A stretch of 59,183 nt of DNA from an uncultured Bacilli bacterium (GCA_944358535.1 CALVRH010000006.1:1-59183); one strand, 5' to 3'. Counted from the first letter of the stretch, positions 1 through 8,623 are shown. Notes: generated by a model not told the origin, from the sequence alone. Made by a program: numbers and translations.

Positions 1-127
1 GAGTCTTTTGGCGTGGGATTATTTCCATTTATGACAAAACTATTAAAAAGTGCTTGACTTTTTATAGTTAGCCTCCTAGTATAAAAATAAATATTTTATT
101 TTTAAAAACTTTACTTAAATTTCTCAT
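1..127 (-). pseudogene. possible leftward gene start, frame-disrupted, cut by window edge
   Basis: A leftward reading starts with ATG at 125-127 after a GGGAGGAG ribosome site (about 135-141) and encodes 19 residues, MRNLSKVFKNKIFIFILGG, before TAA. This resembles the start of the surface-protein family in this window (compare MKEKVREIFKSYFPGFILG at 6664). After the stop, a second frame (TIKSQALFNSF...) stays open to the window edge. A plausible reading is a surface-protein gene broken by a frameshift, divergent from the Xre gene at 243. A genuine short leader peptide is an alternative. On the plus strand the first 57 bases could also be the tail of another gene (ending LLKSA, TGA). Evidence is thin. 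Confidence 0.3.
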
Positions 128-158
128 AAACAAACTCCTCCCATTTATTATCGATTAC

Positions 159-188
159 ATTATAACATCAACATGGACAATCTGTCCA
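159..188 (-). promoter_or_regulatory. leftward promoter overlapping the palindrome
   Basis: Read on the minus strand, TGGACA (183-188) and TATAAT (159-164) are 18 bases apart, a good sigma-A promoter for the leftward reading starting at 127. The -35 hexamer is one arm of the 173-189 palindrome, so binding there would block it. Confidence 0.5.
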
Positions 189-189
189 T
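173..189. promoter_or_regulatory. palindromic operator candidate
   Basis: ATGGACA-ATC-TGTCCAT is a perfect inverted repeat with 7-base arms and a 3-base centre, 54 bases before the Xre gene start and over the -35 of the leftward promoter. Such a site fits autorepression and repression of the divergent gene by the adjacent Xre protein. Confidence 0.55.
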
Positions 190-242
190 ATATAAGAATG
201 AAAAATTTAGAGATAATAAATATGGACTGGTGGTGCATGTTT

Positions 243-476
243 ATGAAACACGATGATAATTACTACTATAATTTAATTAGACAAAATATAAAAAAATACC
301 GAGAAAAAGCAAACTTAACCCAACAACAACTTGCTGATAAAGCGGGAATAAGTATGAACTATATCGCAAAAATAGAAAGTAAAAAAATGCAAAGAGGTTT
401 TACAATTGTCGTCTTAGGGCGTATAGCCGATGCCTTAAATATCGACATTAGATTACTATTCGATGAAATAAAATAA
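243..476 (+). CDS. Xre-family HTH transcriptional regulator
   Basis: A 77-residue single-domain DNA-binding protein. Residues about 10-70 form a Cro/C1-type helix-turn-helix (IRQNIKKYREKANLTQQQLA, then ISMNYIAKIES), ending in a helix typical of small Xre regulators (IADALNIDIRLLF). I chose ATG 243, which follows GGTGGT at suitable spacing, over ATG 198, which has no ribosome site. The palindrome at 173-189 is the likely operator. It is divergent from a leftward reading that resembles the surface-protein family, the same arrangement as at 6.5, 32.8 and 39.5 kb. The gene-specific target is inferred. Confidence 0.8.
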   Translation: MKHDDNYYYNLIRQNIKKYREKANLTQQQLADKAGISMNYIAKIESKKMQRGFTIVVLGRIADALNIDIRLLFDEIK

Positions 477-529
477 ATTTTCTTTCAAATTTCACAGAAT
501 TTATAGTATAATGGAAATAGGTGATAAAC

Positions 530-847
530 ATGGATATGATATGGCAATATGTAATTATAATTGTAGTACTATTAATAGTAGCTTTGGCCATCTTAAAAGC
601 TAAAAGTAAAGATTTTAAACTAGAAGCCAATAAATTAATTGAATATTTAGGTGGTACTGCCAACATAATTAATTATGAAGTTAATAACTCTAGATTTGTC
701 GTTAATCTTCATAACATAGAACTCGTAAATAAAGAAGCTATTCAAAAAATGGGAGCTCAAGGTATCGTCGAAATAGATAATCAATTAAAAATAATATTTG
801 GTGATGATGCAAAACAATTAAAGAAAAATATTGATGATTTAAAATAA
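530..847 (+). CDS. membrane-anchored PTS EIIB-like protein lacking the phosphorylation cysteine
   Basis: A 105-residue protein: one N-terminal membrane helix (WQYVIIIVVLLIVALAIL), then a domain resembling glucose-family PTS EIIB (IEYLGGTANI, then KMGAQGIVEI and IIFGDDA). In the family the phosphorylated cysteine lies in a [C]xTRLR motif; here the matching stretch reads N-N-S-R-F, so the cysteine is Asn and phosphotransfer is not expected. Start ATG 530 follows AGGTGAT; the GTG at 521 lies inside that ribosome site. Promoter TTCAAA (484-489)/TATAAT (507-512). It precedes a pyruvate-kinase-like gene and may be a sensor or scaffold; that role is inference. Confidence 0.7.
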   Translation: MDMIWQYVIIIVVLLIVALAILKAKSKDFKLEANKLIEYLGGTANIINYEVNNSRFVVNLHNIELVNKEAIQKMGAQGIVEIDNQLKIIFGDDAKQLKKNIDDLK

Positions 848-875
848 GATGTAGAGTAAAAACTACATCTTTTAA
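846..875 (+). terminator. intrinsic terminator after EIIB-like gene
   Basis: AAGATGTAG (846-854) pairs with CTACATCTT (863-871), followed by T residues. Confidence 0.75.
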
Positions 876-881
876 ATTTCA

Positions 882-910
882 TTGACTTTGAAAACCATAT
901 CCATTATAAT
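882..910 (+). promoter_or_regulatory. sigma-A promoter of the pyruvate-kinase-like gene
   Basis: TTGACT (882-887), 17-base spacer, TATAAT (905-910), 24 bases ahead of the ATG at 934. Confidence 0.8.
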
Positions 911-933
911 TTATATAGAATAGGGTGGTAAAC

Positions 934-2346
934 ATGGAAAAAACTAAATTAATTGCAACTGTATGTGAAGGTAAAAATGAACAAAAACAAATAGAAGAAT
1001 TCATTAAAAGTGGTATTGATGTTATAAGATTAAACATGAGTTATACCTCGCAAAATGTTTGCCGCAGACTTATAAATATAATTGATGAAACCAATAAAAA
1101 ACTAGGGACTAATACAGCCGTAATGTTGGATTTAGAAGGCCCATGTGTTAGAACAGACACCTTTATAGGTGGCAAAGCCTACCTAAATACAGGTGATAAA
1201 ATTAGAATTTATATGAACGAAATAAGAGGTAACATGACGGGCTTTTCTGTCAACTATAAAAACTTAGTTAACGATTTAAAATATCATACTAAAATAAAAC
1301 TAAGTAAAGGAAATGTCATTCTTCAAGTAATTGAAAAAGGATTAGATTATGTAGTATGTGATGTTCTAAAAGGTGGCGAAGTTACTGATCATTCTAAAAT
1401 ATATTTGCCAGAAACTAGAATGAACCGTAAATTCTTAACTAACCAAGACTATAATGATATATTATTTGCCAATGAAATGAATATTGACTTTATCGGTGTA
1501 TCTTCCATATCTTCTGCAGAAGATGTTTTAGAAATCAATGATTTATTAATCGAGTTAAAAAATGAACACATCGGTCTTTTGGCCAAAATTGAAAATAAAA
1601 GAGCCGTCGACGATATTGATAACATTATTAATATCGCAGATGGAATCATTTTAGATAGGGGAGATTTAGGTATTGAAATGCCTATCGAAATAGTCCCAAG
1701 CATTCAAAAGAAAATAATACATAAATGCTATGAAGAAGGCTGTCTAATGATTATAACCGCTGAATTCAATAGTTTCTTAACTAAAAAAGCTGTTCCAAAC
1801 CGTGCCGAAGTCTCAGATCTTTCAACCTTAGTTTCTGATGCTATCGATGCTATTATGCTTACAAGTGAAACCACAGTTGGAGCTCATCCAATTGACACCG
1901 TCAGAATAGTCAGTAAAATCATTAGAGAATCGGAAGATAGTATTGACTATGGATACTTCTTCCGTAATTCACTAAATGAAAAACAAAAAAGTATAACAGC
2001 CACTGTTTCATCCAGCGTTGTTTTAGGCGCTAATGAATTAGACTGTAAAGCCATATTAGTCGCAACCAACTTTGGTAAAACAGCTAGACGAATCAGCCAA
2101 TTAAAACCTCCATGTCCAATTATTGCTGCCGCTTCTAATCCAAGTGTTGTTAAAAGCCTGCAATTACACTTTGGCGTACTTCCAGTCAATGCTGAGGGAA
2201 ATACTTTAGATGAATTAACCGAAAATGTCAAAAACCGCATATCTACAAACCTAAAATTAAATAAAGGTGACAAAATAATAATAACAGGAGGTTATCCATT
2301 TAAAAAAGTAAAACATACAAACTTTATGCAAATAGATGAAATATAA
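934..2346 (+). CDS. pyruvate-kinase-like protein with altered active site
   Basis: A 470-residue protein alignable to pyruvate kinase along its length: IRLNMSY (family ARLNFSH), MLDLEGPCVRT (LLDTKGPEIRT), LLAKIENKRAV (the Lys and Glu of KIENxxGV are kept), DRGDLGIEMP (ARGDLGVEIP) and NRAEVSDL (TRAEASDV). Two active-site positions differ. The family TATQM motif reads TAEFN, replacing the catalytic Thr with Glu, and the potassium-site Thr in LDTKGP is Leu. There is no extra C-terminal phosphohistidine domain. Start ATG 934 follows AGGGTGG. It is possibly a non-canonical or regulatory paralogue; whether a normal pyk exists elsewhere cannot be seen here. Confidence 0.8.
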   Translation: MEKTKLIATVCEGKNEQKQIEEFIKSGIDVIRLNMSYTSQNVCRRLINIIDETNKKLGTNTAVMLDLEGPCVRTDTFIGGKAYLNTGDKIRIYMNEIRGNMTGFSVNYKNLVNDLKYHTKIKLSKGNVILQVIEKGLDYVVCDVLKGGEVTDHSKIYLPETRMNRKFLTNQDYNDILFANEMNIDFIGVSSISSAEDVLEINDLLIELKNEHIGLLAKIENKRAVDDIDNIINIADGIILDRGDLGIEMPIEIVPSIQKKIIHKCYEEGCLMIITAEFNSFLTKKAVPNRAEVSDLSTLVSDAIDAIMLTSETTVGAHPIDTVRIVSKIIRESEDSIDYGYFFRNSLNEKQKSITATVSSSVVLGANELDCKAILVATNFGKTARRISQLKPPCPIIAAASNPSVVKSLQLHFGVLPVNAEGNTLDELTENVKNRISTNLKLNKGDKIIITGGYPFKKVKHTNFMQIDEI

Positions 2347-2366
2347 AAGAATAAGGAGAGATGCTC

Positions 2367-4769
2367 ATGTATAATTTGGGAGAGCAATTTAAAATCGATA
2401 AACAAAGAGCTATCGCAAATAAAAAAAATATAATTCAAGGACCTAATTATCGTTTTACAGTTTTAACCGAAAGATTAATTAGACTAGAATATAATGATAA
2501 TGGTCATTTTGTCGATGATCCAACTGAACTTGTTTTATATCGAGACTTAAAAACCCCTGAATTTAATCTTAAAGAAGATACCAACTTCATAGTCATTACT
2601 ACTAAATACTTTAAATTAACTTATATTAAAGGAAAATCATTTTTAGGCGGTAAAGCCAACCCATCAGCCAATTTAAAAGTTGACTTGTTAAACACCGATC
2701 GTTATTGGTATTATGGCCATCCAGAAGTTAGAAACTTCGGTCTTCCCAATTCCTCTTTAGCTGAAGGCGGATTAAAAGGCAAAGGTATATATTCGGCCGA
2801 AGGATTAGCTAGTATTGATGATACTAACTCATTAATTCTTCATGAAGATGGTACTGTCTCAAAAAATAATGAACTAAGAGTAGATACTTATCTATTCATG
2901 TATAACAATGATTTTGAAGAAGCACTAAAAGACTATTACCAAATAACCGGTTTTCCAGCCCTAATTCCTAGATATGCCCTAGGCAATTGGTGGAGTAGTA
3001 ATGAAAATTATAATGATTTAGAATTAAAAACTTTAATTGATAATTTTGAAAGAAATGAAATACCACTTTCTATTATTGTTCTAGATAAAGATTGGCATAA
3101 ACGAATCAACATAAAAAATAAAAACTTAAGAACCGGTTTTACTTTCAATGATAAATATTTCACTAATCCTAAAGCCATGATTGATTATCTTCATAGTAAA
3201 AATATTAGAATTGGTTTAAGTGTTGACCCAACCTCTGGAATATATAATATAGATACATATTATAATGAAGCCTTAAAATATCTTAAGGCCGATCAAAGTG
3301 GTAAAATTCCATATAATGTATTAGATCCAAAATTTATAGATGTTTACTTAAAACTATTTATTCACCCATTAGATACTTTGGGAATTGACTTCTATTGGTT
3401 AGATTTAGAAAATCCGCAAACTATAGAGGAATTAACACTATTTAAACATTATCAATTTTATGACATGCAAAGAGACTTTAAAAGAAGACCATTATTACTT
3501 TCTGAAGGAAAAACCATTGCTCCTCATCGTTATCCAGTTCTTTATTCTGGTAAAACTGAAGTTAGCTGGAATACACTAAGAAAAATTCCATTTTATAACA
3601 ACAATACCTTTAATAATGGCGCACCATTTGTAGCTCACGATGTCAGTGGTTATTTTAAAGGCACAGAAGATAATGAATTATATTTAAGATCAATCCAATT
3701 AGGTGTCTTTTCTCCAATCTTAAAATTCGGTGTTGATAAAGGTCATTACTATAAAAGAGAACCTTGGAGATGGGATATTAAAACCCACACTATCGCTAAA
3801 GATTATTTAAATCTAAGACATAAACTAATACCTTATATTTATAGTGAAGCTTATAAATATCATAAATTTGGTGATCAATTAATCAAACCGCTTTATTATA
3901 TAAAGCCAAGCTTTTATGATGACGTTTTGTATCGTAATGAATATTTCTTTGGCTCATCACTATTTATCGCTCCAATAATCACTCAAAAAGATGAAGTCAT
4001 GAACCGTGTTGTTCATAACTTCTATCTTCCAAATGGTACATGGTACGATTATGTCACTGGTAAAAAATTTCCAGGTGGTAAAAGCTATATTAGTTTCTTC
4101 CGTGATGAAGACTATCCCGTATTTGCTAAATCAGGTTCCATTATTCCATTAAGTAATAATAAAAACATCAATGATACAACACCCCCAACCGATATGGAAA
4201 TAAACATATTCCCAGGCCAAAGTAATTCATATACTTTATTTGAAGATGATGGCGAAAGTGATTTGTACCGTAAAGATTACTATCTATTAACTCAAATAGA
4301 TTATACATATATGCCAAATAATTATAGTGTCGTCATTAGAGCTATTAAAGGTAAAAGCGGTATTATCCCAGAAAAACGTAACTATAAAATTGTCTTTAGA
4401 AACACAAAAAGAACTGATGAAGTAAGCGCTTATATAAATGAAACTTCACTTTCTTTAAAAACATATGTTGATGGTCCAAACTTTATCCTTGAAATTAAAG
4501 ATGTTCCAACAGTTGGACAGCTTACTATAAGTTGTAAAGGTAAAGATATTGAAATTGATGCCCTAAGATTAATCAATGAAGACATCGAAAGAATCATTAG
4601 TGATTTAAAAATATCTACTGAAATGAAAGAAAAAATAGATTCAATATTATTTGGTAAAGATCCTATTAAGAAAAAAAGAATTGCTATCCGTAAACTAGGC
4701 AAAAATGGTTTAGATAAAAAATTCATTAGAATGTTCTTAAAATTACTTGAATATATTGGTGAAATTTAA
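2367..4769 (+). CDS. GH31-family alpha-glucosidase-like protein, acid/base residue replaced
   Basis: An 800-residue cytoplasmic-looking protein with GH31 architecture: N-terminal beta-sandwich, TIM barrel from about residue 190 (ALGNWWSSNENY), then C-terminal beta domains (FLPNGTWYDYVTGKKF, the typical GH31 distal region) and a short helical tail. The nucleophile Asp346 is kept in FYWLDLEN. In the related subfamily the acid/base Asp sits in YPxxFSGDT; here the sequence is YPVLYSGKT, with Lys396 in place of Asp. The wall SHDIGG motif reads AHDVSG. Start ATG 2367 has AAGGAGAG at good spacing; ATG 2361 is too close. It probably shares transcripts with the pyruvate-kinase-like gene 20 bases upstream. 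Confidence 0.85.
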   Translation: MYNLGEQFKIDKQRAIANKKNIIQGPNYRFTVLTERLIRLEYNDNGHFVDDPTELVLYRDLKTPEFNLKEDTNFIVITTKYFKLTYIKGKSFLGGKANPSANLKVDLLNTDRYWYYGHPEVRNFGLPNSSLAEGGLKGKGIYSAEGLASIDDTNSLILHEDGTVSKNNELRVDTYLFMYNNDFEEALKDYYQITGFPALIPRYALGNWWSSNENYNDLELKTLIDNFERNEIPLSIIVLDKDWHKRINIKNKNLRTGFTFNDKYFTNPKAMIDYLHSKNIRIGLSVDPTSGIYNIDTYYNEALKYLKADQSGKIPYNVLDPKFIDVYLKLFIHPLDTLGIDFYWLDLENPQTIEELTLFKHYQFYDMQRDFKRRPLLLSEGKTIAPHRYPVLYSGKTEVSWNTLRKIPFYNNNTFNNGAPFVAHDVSGYFKGTEDNELYLRSIQLGVFSPILKFGVDKGHYYKREPWRWDIKTHTIAKDYLNLRHKLIPYIYSEAYKYHKFGDQLIKPLYYIKPSFYDDVLYRNEYFFGSSLFIAPIITQKDEVMNRVVHNFYLPNGTWYDYVTGKKFPGGKSYISFFRDEDYPVFAKSGSIIPLSNNKNINDTTPPTDMEINIFPGQSNSYTLFEDDGESDLYRKDYYLLTQIDYTYMPNNYSVVIRAIKGKSGIIPEKRNYKIVFRNTKRTDEVSAYINETSLSLKTYVDGPNFILEIKDVPTVGQLTISCKGKDIEIDALRLINEDIERIISDLKISTEMKEKIDSILFGKDPIKKKRIAIRKLGKNGLDKKFIRMFLKLLEYIGEI

Positions 4770-4770
4770 A

Positions 4771-4799
4771 AAAACTATAGAAATCTAATCTATAGTTTT
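4771..4799. terminator. bidirectional terminator
   Basis: AAAACTATAGA (4771-4781) and TCTATAGTTTT (4789-4799) form an 11-bp stem with A and T runs on each side, between two convergent genes. Confidence 0.8.
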
Positions 4800-6177
4800 A
4801 TTTTTGCTTTTCAAAAATAAGCCCCTTATAGTATTTCCAAGCAATAACTCTAAAAGCCAATTTATCAATTAAACTCTCATCAATAGTCTTGTTACTAATA
4901 GCTTTTTTTATAGAATTAAAACTACTTTCATAATCAGTCGTCATAATTAAATCATTACCAGCCAAAATAGCCTTAACTGTCGCATCAGGTATATTTGTAA
5001 CCGCTCCCATAGCTAAATCATCAGTCATAATAATTCCTGTAAAACCAGCCTCATTACGAAGTAAATTGTGTACGCTAGGGGAAAGTGATGCAGGATTTTC
5101 ATCATCAATACTCTTAACAATATTGTGACTCACTAAAACAGCCTCCGCCCCCTTATTAATTCCAGCTTTAAATGGTGGAATATCATTTTTTAAAATATCC
5201 TCATAACTTCTCTCATCAACCACTTCACCAGTATGAGTATCTTTATTATTCCCATAACCAGGAAAATGTTTTAATGTATAAGAAACACCATGACCTTTAC
5301 TAGCATCAATAACAGTTTCCGCATATTTAGAAGTTATATCAGTATTTTCACCTAAAGCTCTATCATACATATAATCATTAGGATCAGTAGATACATCGAC
5401 AACCGGTGCTAAATTAACATTAATTCCCAAACTGTAAAGTAAAATACTTTTATTAGTTGTATCTTCTTTAATTGCCTCAAAACCACCAGATTTGTATAAT
5501 TCTTTAGATGACTTAAAAGGTGTACTTGCTAACTGTGGATTACTACTAATTCTAACCACTTTACCGCCTTCTTCATCAGTTGCTGTAAGTATTGGAATAT
5601 TTGAAACATCTTGTAATCTGTTAATCATTTTTTTAACATCATCCACACTTTTATCTTTAAAATCTTTCGCAAAAAATACATATCCACCAAATTGGTTTTC
5701 CGATAGTATTCCATCACCATTACTATCAGGATAACGAACTAATAATATTTGATTAATCTTTTCATCTAAACTAAGTTCCTTAAGTTTGTCATATGCTTGT
5801 TTGTAATAATCTTTAAAAATACCATTATCTAGAAAATTCATTGGAATGCCATTTGAATTTTCCGTAACATTTTTACTTGTATAACTAATAATATTATTGC
5901 CTTGTAAATCCAAATTTTTATTTAAATCACCAGTATATTCAATCTTTATAAAATCACCAATATGAATATCATCACCATCCATTCCAAAAGTGTAAATAAT
6001 ATTGTCACTATCTTGTATAGTTATAGAATCACCCTCAACACTTATAACCTTCGCCTTAAGTTCCTTAGTATCTTCTTCATAAGCCATATTTTCAACCTTC
6101 AAGCTAATTAATATTCCACTTACTAAAATAGTTACAAATACAATCAATAAAAGTATTAAAATATTCTTCTTATTCAC
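4798..6177 (-). CDS. nagZ: GH3 beta-N-acetylhexosaminidase (NagZ-like), membrane anchored
   Basis: About 459 residues. An N-terminal membrane helix (ILILLLIVFVTILVSGILI) is followed by a small beta-rich region (about residues 40-100, VISVEGDSITIQ) and a GH3 barrel. NagZ signatures are clear: TATDEEGGKV, NLAPVVDV, KHFPGYGNNKDTHTG (the His/Asp dyad motif of NagZ) and IIMTDDLAMGAV, which carries the nucleophile Asp. The family removes GlcNAc from peptidoglycan fragments; the anchor suggests it acts outside the membrane. Start GTG 6177 follows GGAGGTGG; the ATG 18 bases earlier encodes that ribosome site. Confidence 0.9.
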   Translation of the reverse strand: MNKKNILILLLIVFVTILVSGILISLKVENMAYEEDTKELKAKVISVEGDSITIQDSDNIIYTFGMDGDDIHIGDFIKIEYTGDLNKNLDLQGNNIISYTSKNVTENSNGIPMNFLDNGIFKDYYKQAYDKLKELSLDEKINQILLVRYPDSNGDGILSENQFGGYVFFAKDFKDKSVDDVKKMINRLQDVSNIPILTATDEEGGKVVRISSNPQLASTPFKSSKELYKSGGFEAIKEDTTNKSILLYSLGINVNLAPVVDVSTDPNDYMYDRALGENTDITSKYAETVIDASKGHGVSYTLKHFPGYGNNKDTHTGEVVDERSYEDILKNDIPPFKAGINKGAEAVLVSHNIVKSIDDENPASLSPSVHNLLRNEAGFTGIIMTDDLAMGAVTNIPDATVKAILAGNDLIMTTDYESSFNSIKKAISNKTIDESLIDKLAFRVIAWKYYKGLIFEKQK

Positions 6178-6246
6178 TTTACCACCTCCTAACATATTAT
6201 ATATAAAAATAAATCGTAAAATATGTCAAAAAAAACACTAAGTGAT

Positions 6247-6522
6247 TTATTTCTTTTTCTCATCAATTCTTGAAAAATGAGTAATATGTGATTTGTTATA
6301 AATAACTAAATCTTCTGATTTTAACTTAGCTTTTTTATCAAACTTATTTATATTACAAGCAAACTTGTCAATCGTTGAACACTTAACATCTATTTTACTA
6401 TTTTCAATCTGATTTAAATAAGATAGTGTTGTACCAAGAATTTCTGCAAATTTTTCTTGTGATAAATGATATTTCATTCGAAAATATTTTAAATTTATTG
6501 CCAAACTTTCACATAATTTCAT
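6247..6522 (-). CDS. Xre-family HTH regulator
   Basis: A 91-residue protein with a Cro/C1 helix-turn-helix at about residues 10-60 (LKYFRMKYHLSQEKFAEILG, then LSYLNQIENSKIDV) and a lysine-rich tail. Start ATG 6522 follows GGGGAGG; the longer open frame upstream has no ribosome site. It is divergent from the surface protein at 6664, and the intergenic region carries three CGAAAG repeats, which makes it a probable local repressor (inference). Confidence 0.75.
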   Translation of the reverse strand: MKLCESLAINLKYFRMKYHLSQEKFAEILGTTLSYLNQIENSKIDVKCSTIDKFACNINKFDKKAKLKSEDLVIYNKSHITHFSRIDEKKK

Positions 6523-6565
6523 AACCTTTACCTCCCCAAAATATCTTAAAATTATTTTATATTTT

Positions 6566-6655
6566 AGCGAAAGTAAAGTCTTTACTATTAAAACGAAAGA
6601 AAATGTAGACAATCAAACAAAAATATAGTATATTTATTATAGTAAAGCGAAAGGA
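6566..6655. promoter_or_regulatory. divergent promoter region with repeated GCGAAAG boxes
   Basis: Three related boxes occur: AGCGAAAGTAAAG (near 6566), AACGAAAGAAAA (near 6591) and AGCGAAAGGAAA (near 6645). A rightward promoter lies between the second and third: TAGACA (6606-6611), 17 bases, TATATT (6629-6634). The arrangement suits an operator for the adjacent Xre regulator. Confidence 0.45.
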
Positions 6656-6663
6656 AATGAGAT

Positions 6664-7593
6664 ATGAAAGAAAAAGTAAGAGAAATTTTTAAAAGTTATT
6701 TTCCAGGTTTCATATTAGGAATAATATCTGTTAGTATTATAACTGTGTATGCTGAAACATTTTTCCCAAGTAATCAAACAACATATGATAATAGTGTAAG
6801 TGGACTAAAATCAGAAAATGTCCAAGATGCCATAGATGAATTATATGGAGTATGTTTTCCACCTAAAGCCGGTGACCAAATACTCGAAAATGCAGGACTT
6901 GAAAAAGACCCATACGAGTGCAGGTATTTCTTTACCGGAGCTAACCCAAATAACTATATCACCTTTAATAATGAAAAAGCAGGTTGGCGTATAATATCAA
7001 TCGAGTGTGATGGGACAATAAAAATAATTAAAGAAGAAGATATTAATAGTAATGATGGTTGTACAGGAGAATGGGATGATAAATCATATAGCAATACATG
7101 GGACAAAACAACATTAAATAAATATTTAAACGAAACGTATTATAATAGTTTTACTGAAGAAACAAAAGCTCAAATCGTGTTACATGATTGGAATATAGGA
7201 ATAATGGAAAGTGATTATGAAAATATGTTAGATCAAATAAATGCTGAAAATAGTACCAAATGGCAAGCTAAAATAGCATTAATAACAGTGAGCGAATATT
7301 TACGCACGAATAGTGATAATAATTGTTTACCAGTTAATAAATATAATTCAAATTTTCGACCTTATAATGATAACTTATGTTTAGATACTACTTGGATATC
7401 TGATCATAGAGGTAGCTGGTCATTAACTAAAAAGGTAGATCCTTATAATCAAAGTCTTCCGATTTATTATTCCACAACCATTAGTACAGAGGTAATATCA
7501 ATGTTTATTCATCCTACTCTTTACCTTTCACCAGATATCAAAATCACTGGCGGAAATGGCAGTCAATCTAATCCATTCGAGCTTTCCCTATAA
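6664..7593 (+). CDS. anchored surface protein with variable C-terminal domain
   Basis: A 309-residue protein of the window's main accessory family. An N-terminal hydrophobic segment (FILGIISVSIITVYAE) acts as signal or anchor. It is followed by the FFPSNQTTYDN and NVQDAIDELYGVC motif, a GANPNNYITFNNE/WRIISIE region, a TVSEYLRTNS block and the C-terminal ITGGNGSQSNPFELS end. The stretch between the Trp of GSWSLT and PTLYLS (DNA 7417-7530) differs completely from the other copies, and it lacks their WW pair. No enzymatic residues are recognisable. It is divergent from an Xre regulator. The domain looks like the DUF6273-type found in gut Bacillota surface proteins; the exact family is not certain. 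Confidence 0.75.
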   Translation: MKEKVREIFKSYFPGFILGIISVSIITVYAETFFPSNQTTYDNSVSGLKSENVQDAIDELYGVCFPPKAGDQILENAGLEKDPYECRYFFTGANPNNYITFNNEKAGWRIISIECDGTIKIIKEEDINSNDGCTGEWDDKSYSNTWDKTTLNKYLNETYYNSFTEETKAQIVLHDWNIGIMESDYENMLDQINAENSTKWQAKIALITVSEYLRTNSDNNCLPVNKYNSNFRPYNDNLCLDTTWISDHRGSWSLTKKVDPYNQSLPIYYSTTISTEVISMFIHPTLYLSPDIKITGGNGSQSNPFELSL

Positions 7594-7596
7594 TAT

Positions 7597-7630
7597 AAAA
7601 TAGTCAGAAATGAATAAACTGACTATTTTT
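7597..7630 (+). terminator. intrinsic terminator
   Basis: AAAATAGTCAG (7597-7607) pairs with CTGACTATTTT (7619-7629), with T run. Confidence 0.85.
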
Positions 7631-7698
7631 CTATATAATAAAAAATAATCTTTATAAAAATCATTAAAAATGATATACTTATAAAAAGGAGGAATTAA

Positions 7699-8346
7699 AT
7701 GACAAATAAAATATTGCCAAAAGTATTTGGTTGGATGTTCGTAGGACTTTTAATAACCTTTTTCACAGGATACTATGTTTCACTTCATCCAGAAACAATG
7801 TTAAAACTATTTGGTGGTTGGGCTTTTATTGTAATAATTATAATTGAATTTGCTTTAGTTATTTTCTTATCAGCTAGAATTACTAGAATGAAACCATCGA
7901 CAGCTATAATCAGCTTTATAATTTATTCGGCTGTAAGTGGACTTACATTTTCATCAATCTTTGTAACATATGAATTAGGTTCAATTATGTATGTATTCTT
8001 ACTTGCCGCAATTATATTTGCTGTATTTGCTTTAATAGGAGCTACAACAAAAACTGATTTTACTAAAGTTGGACCATATCTTCTAATAGGTTTAATTGCT
8101 ATTATAATCTGTGGAATAATTAATATATTTATTAATAATTCAACATTTGATTTAATTATATCAGTAGCCGGAGTAGGCATATTTGTTATCTATACCGCTT
8201 ATGATGTTCAGCAAATAATTAAATTAAACCAACTTAGCGTAATTCCAGAAGATAACATGGCTATTTATGGAGCCCTAGAACTATATTTAGATTTTATTAA
8301 CTTGTTCTTAAGACTACTTCAACTATTTGGTAGAAGCGATGATTAA
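7699..8346 (+). CDS. Bax inhibitor-1 (BI-1/YccA/TMBIM) family membrane protein
   Basis: 215 residues with about seven membrane helices. The family pattern is present: N-terminal VFGWMFVGLLITFFTGYYVS, central SAVSGLTFSSIF, GATTKTDFTKVGPYLLIG, and C-terminal TAYDVQQI followed by GALELYLDFINLFLRLLQLFG. Bacterial members are proposed pH-sensitive calcium leak channels or membrane-stress proteins; the role here is unknown. Start ATG 7699 follows AAGGAGG. It appears monocistronic, between a terminator and the leucine T-box promoter. Confidence 0.9.
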   Translation: MTNKILPKVFGWMFVGLLITFFTGYYVSLHPETMLKLFGGWAFIVIIIIEFALVIFLSARITRMKPSTAIISFIIYSAVSGLTFSSIFVTYELGSIMYVFLLAAIIFAVFALIGATTKTDFTKVGPYLLIGLIAIIICGIINIFINNSTFDLIISVAGVGIFVIYTAYDVQQIIKLNQLSVIPEDNMAIYGALELYLDFINLFLRLLQLFGRSDD

Positions 8347-8350
8347 ACAC

Positions 8351-8379
8351 TTGAACAATATAAAAAAATATAATATAAT
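8351..8379 (+). promoter_or_regulatory. promoter of the leucine T-box operon
   Basis: TTGAAC (8351-8356), 17 bases, TATAAT (8374-8379). Confidence 0.75.
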
Positions 8380-8386
8380 ATTAAAA

Positions 8387-8602
8387 GTTAAAAGCAAGGA
8401 ATAAGAGTAGTAGTAATGAAAAGTTATTTAGAGAGAAAGTGGCTGGTGAAAACTTTCTAACCAAAATTATGAACTTACTTATGAGCTTCTTATATGATAA
8501 GTATAAGACGGATTTGCCCGTTATCGCACTAGAGATAATCAAAGTATTATAAAATAAGGTGGTACCGCGTTCAAAACGCCCTTATATTTATAATACTTTT
8601 TT
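8387..8602 (+). ncRNA. T-box leader, leucine (UUA specifier)
   Basis: A T-box riboswitch read by uncharged tRNA. Seen: the AGAGA-type stem I element with GGCTGGTGAAA (near 8440-8450), a GAAC preceding the specifier TTA (near 8470), the conserved AAGGTGGTACCGCG (8556-8569), and a terminator in which AAAGTATTATAAA (8541-8553) pairs with TTTATAATACTTT ending near 8601. UUA specifies Leu, which matches leuS in the operon. Uncharged tRNA-Leu would favour the antiterminator. Confidence 0.93.
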
Positions 8603-8623
8603 AATAAAAAAAAAGGAGGACTT

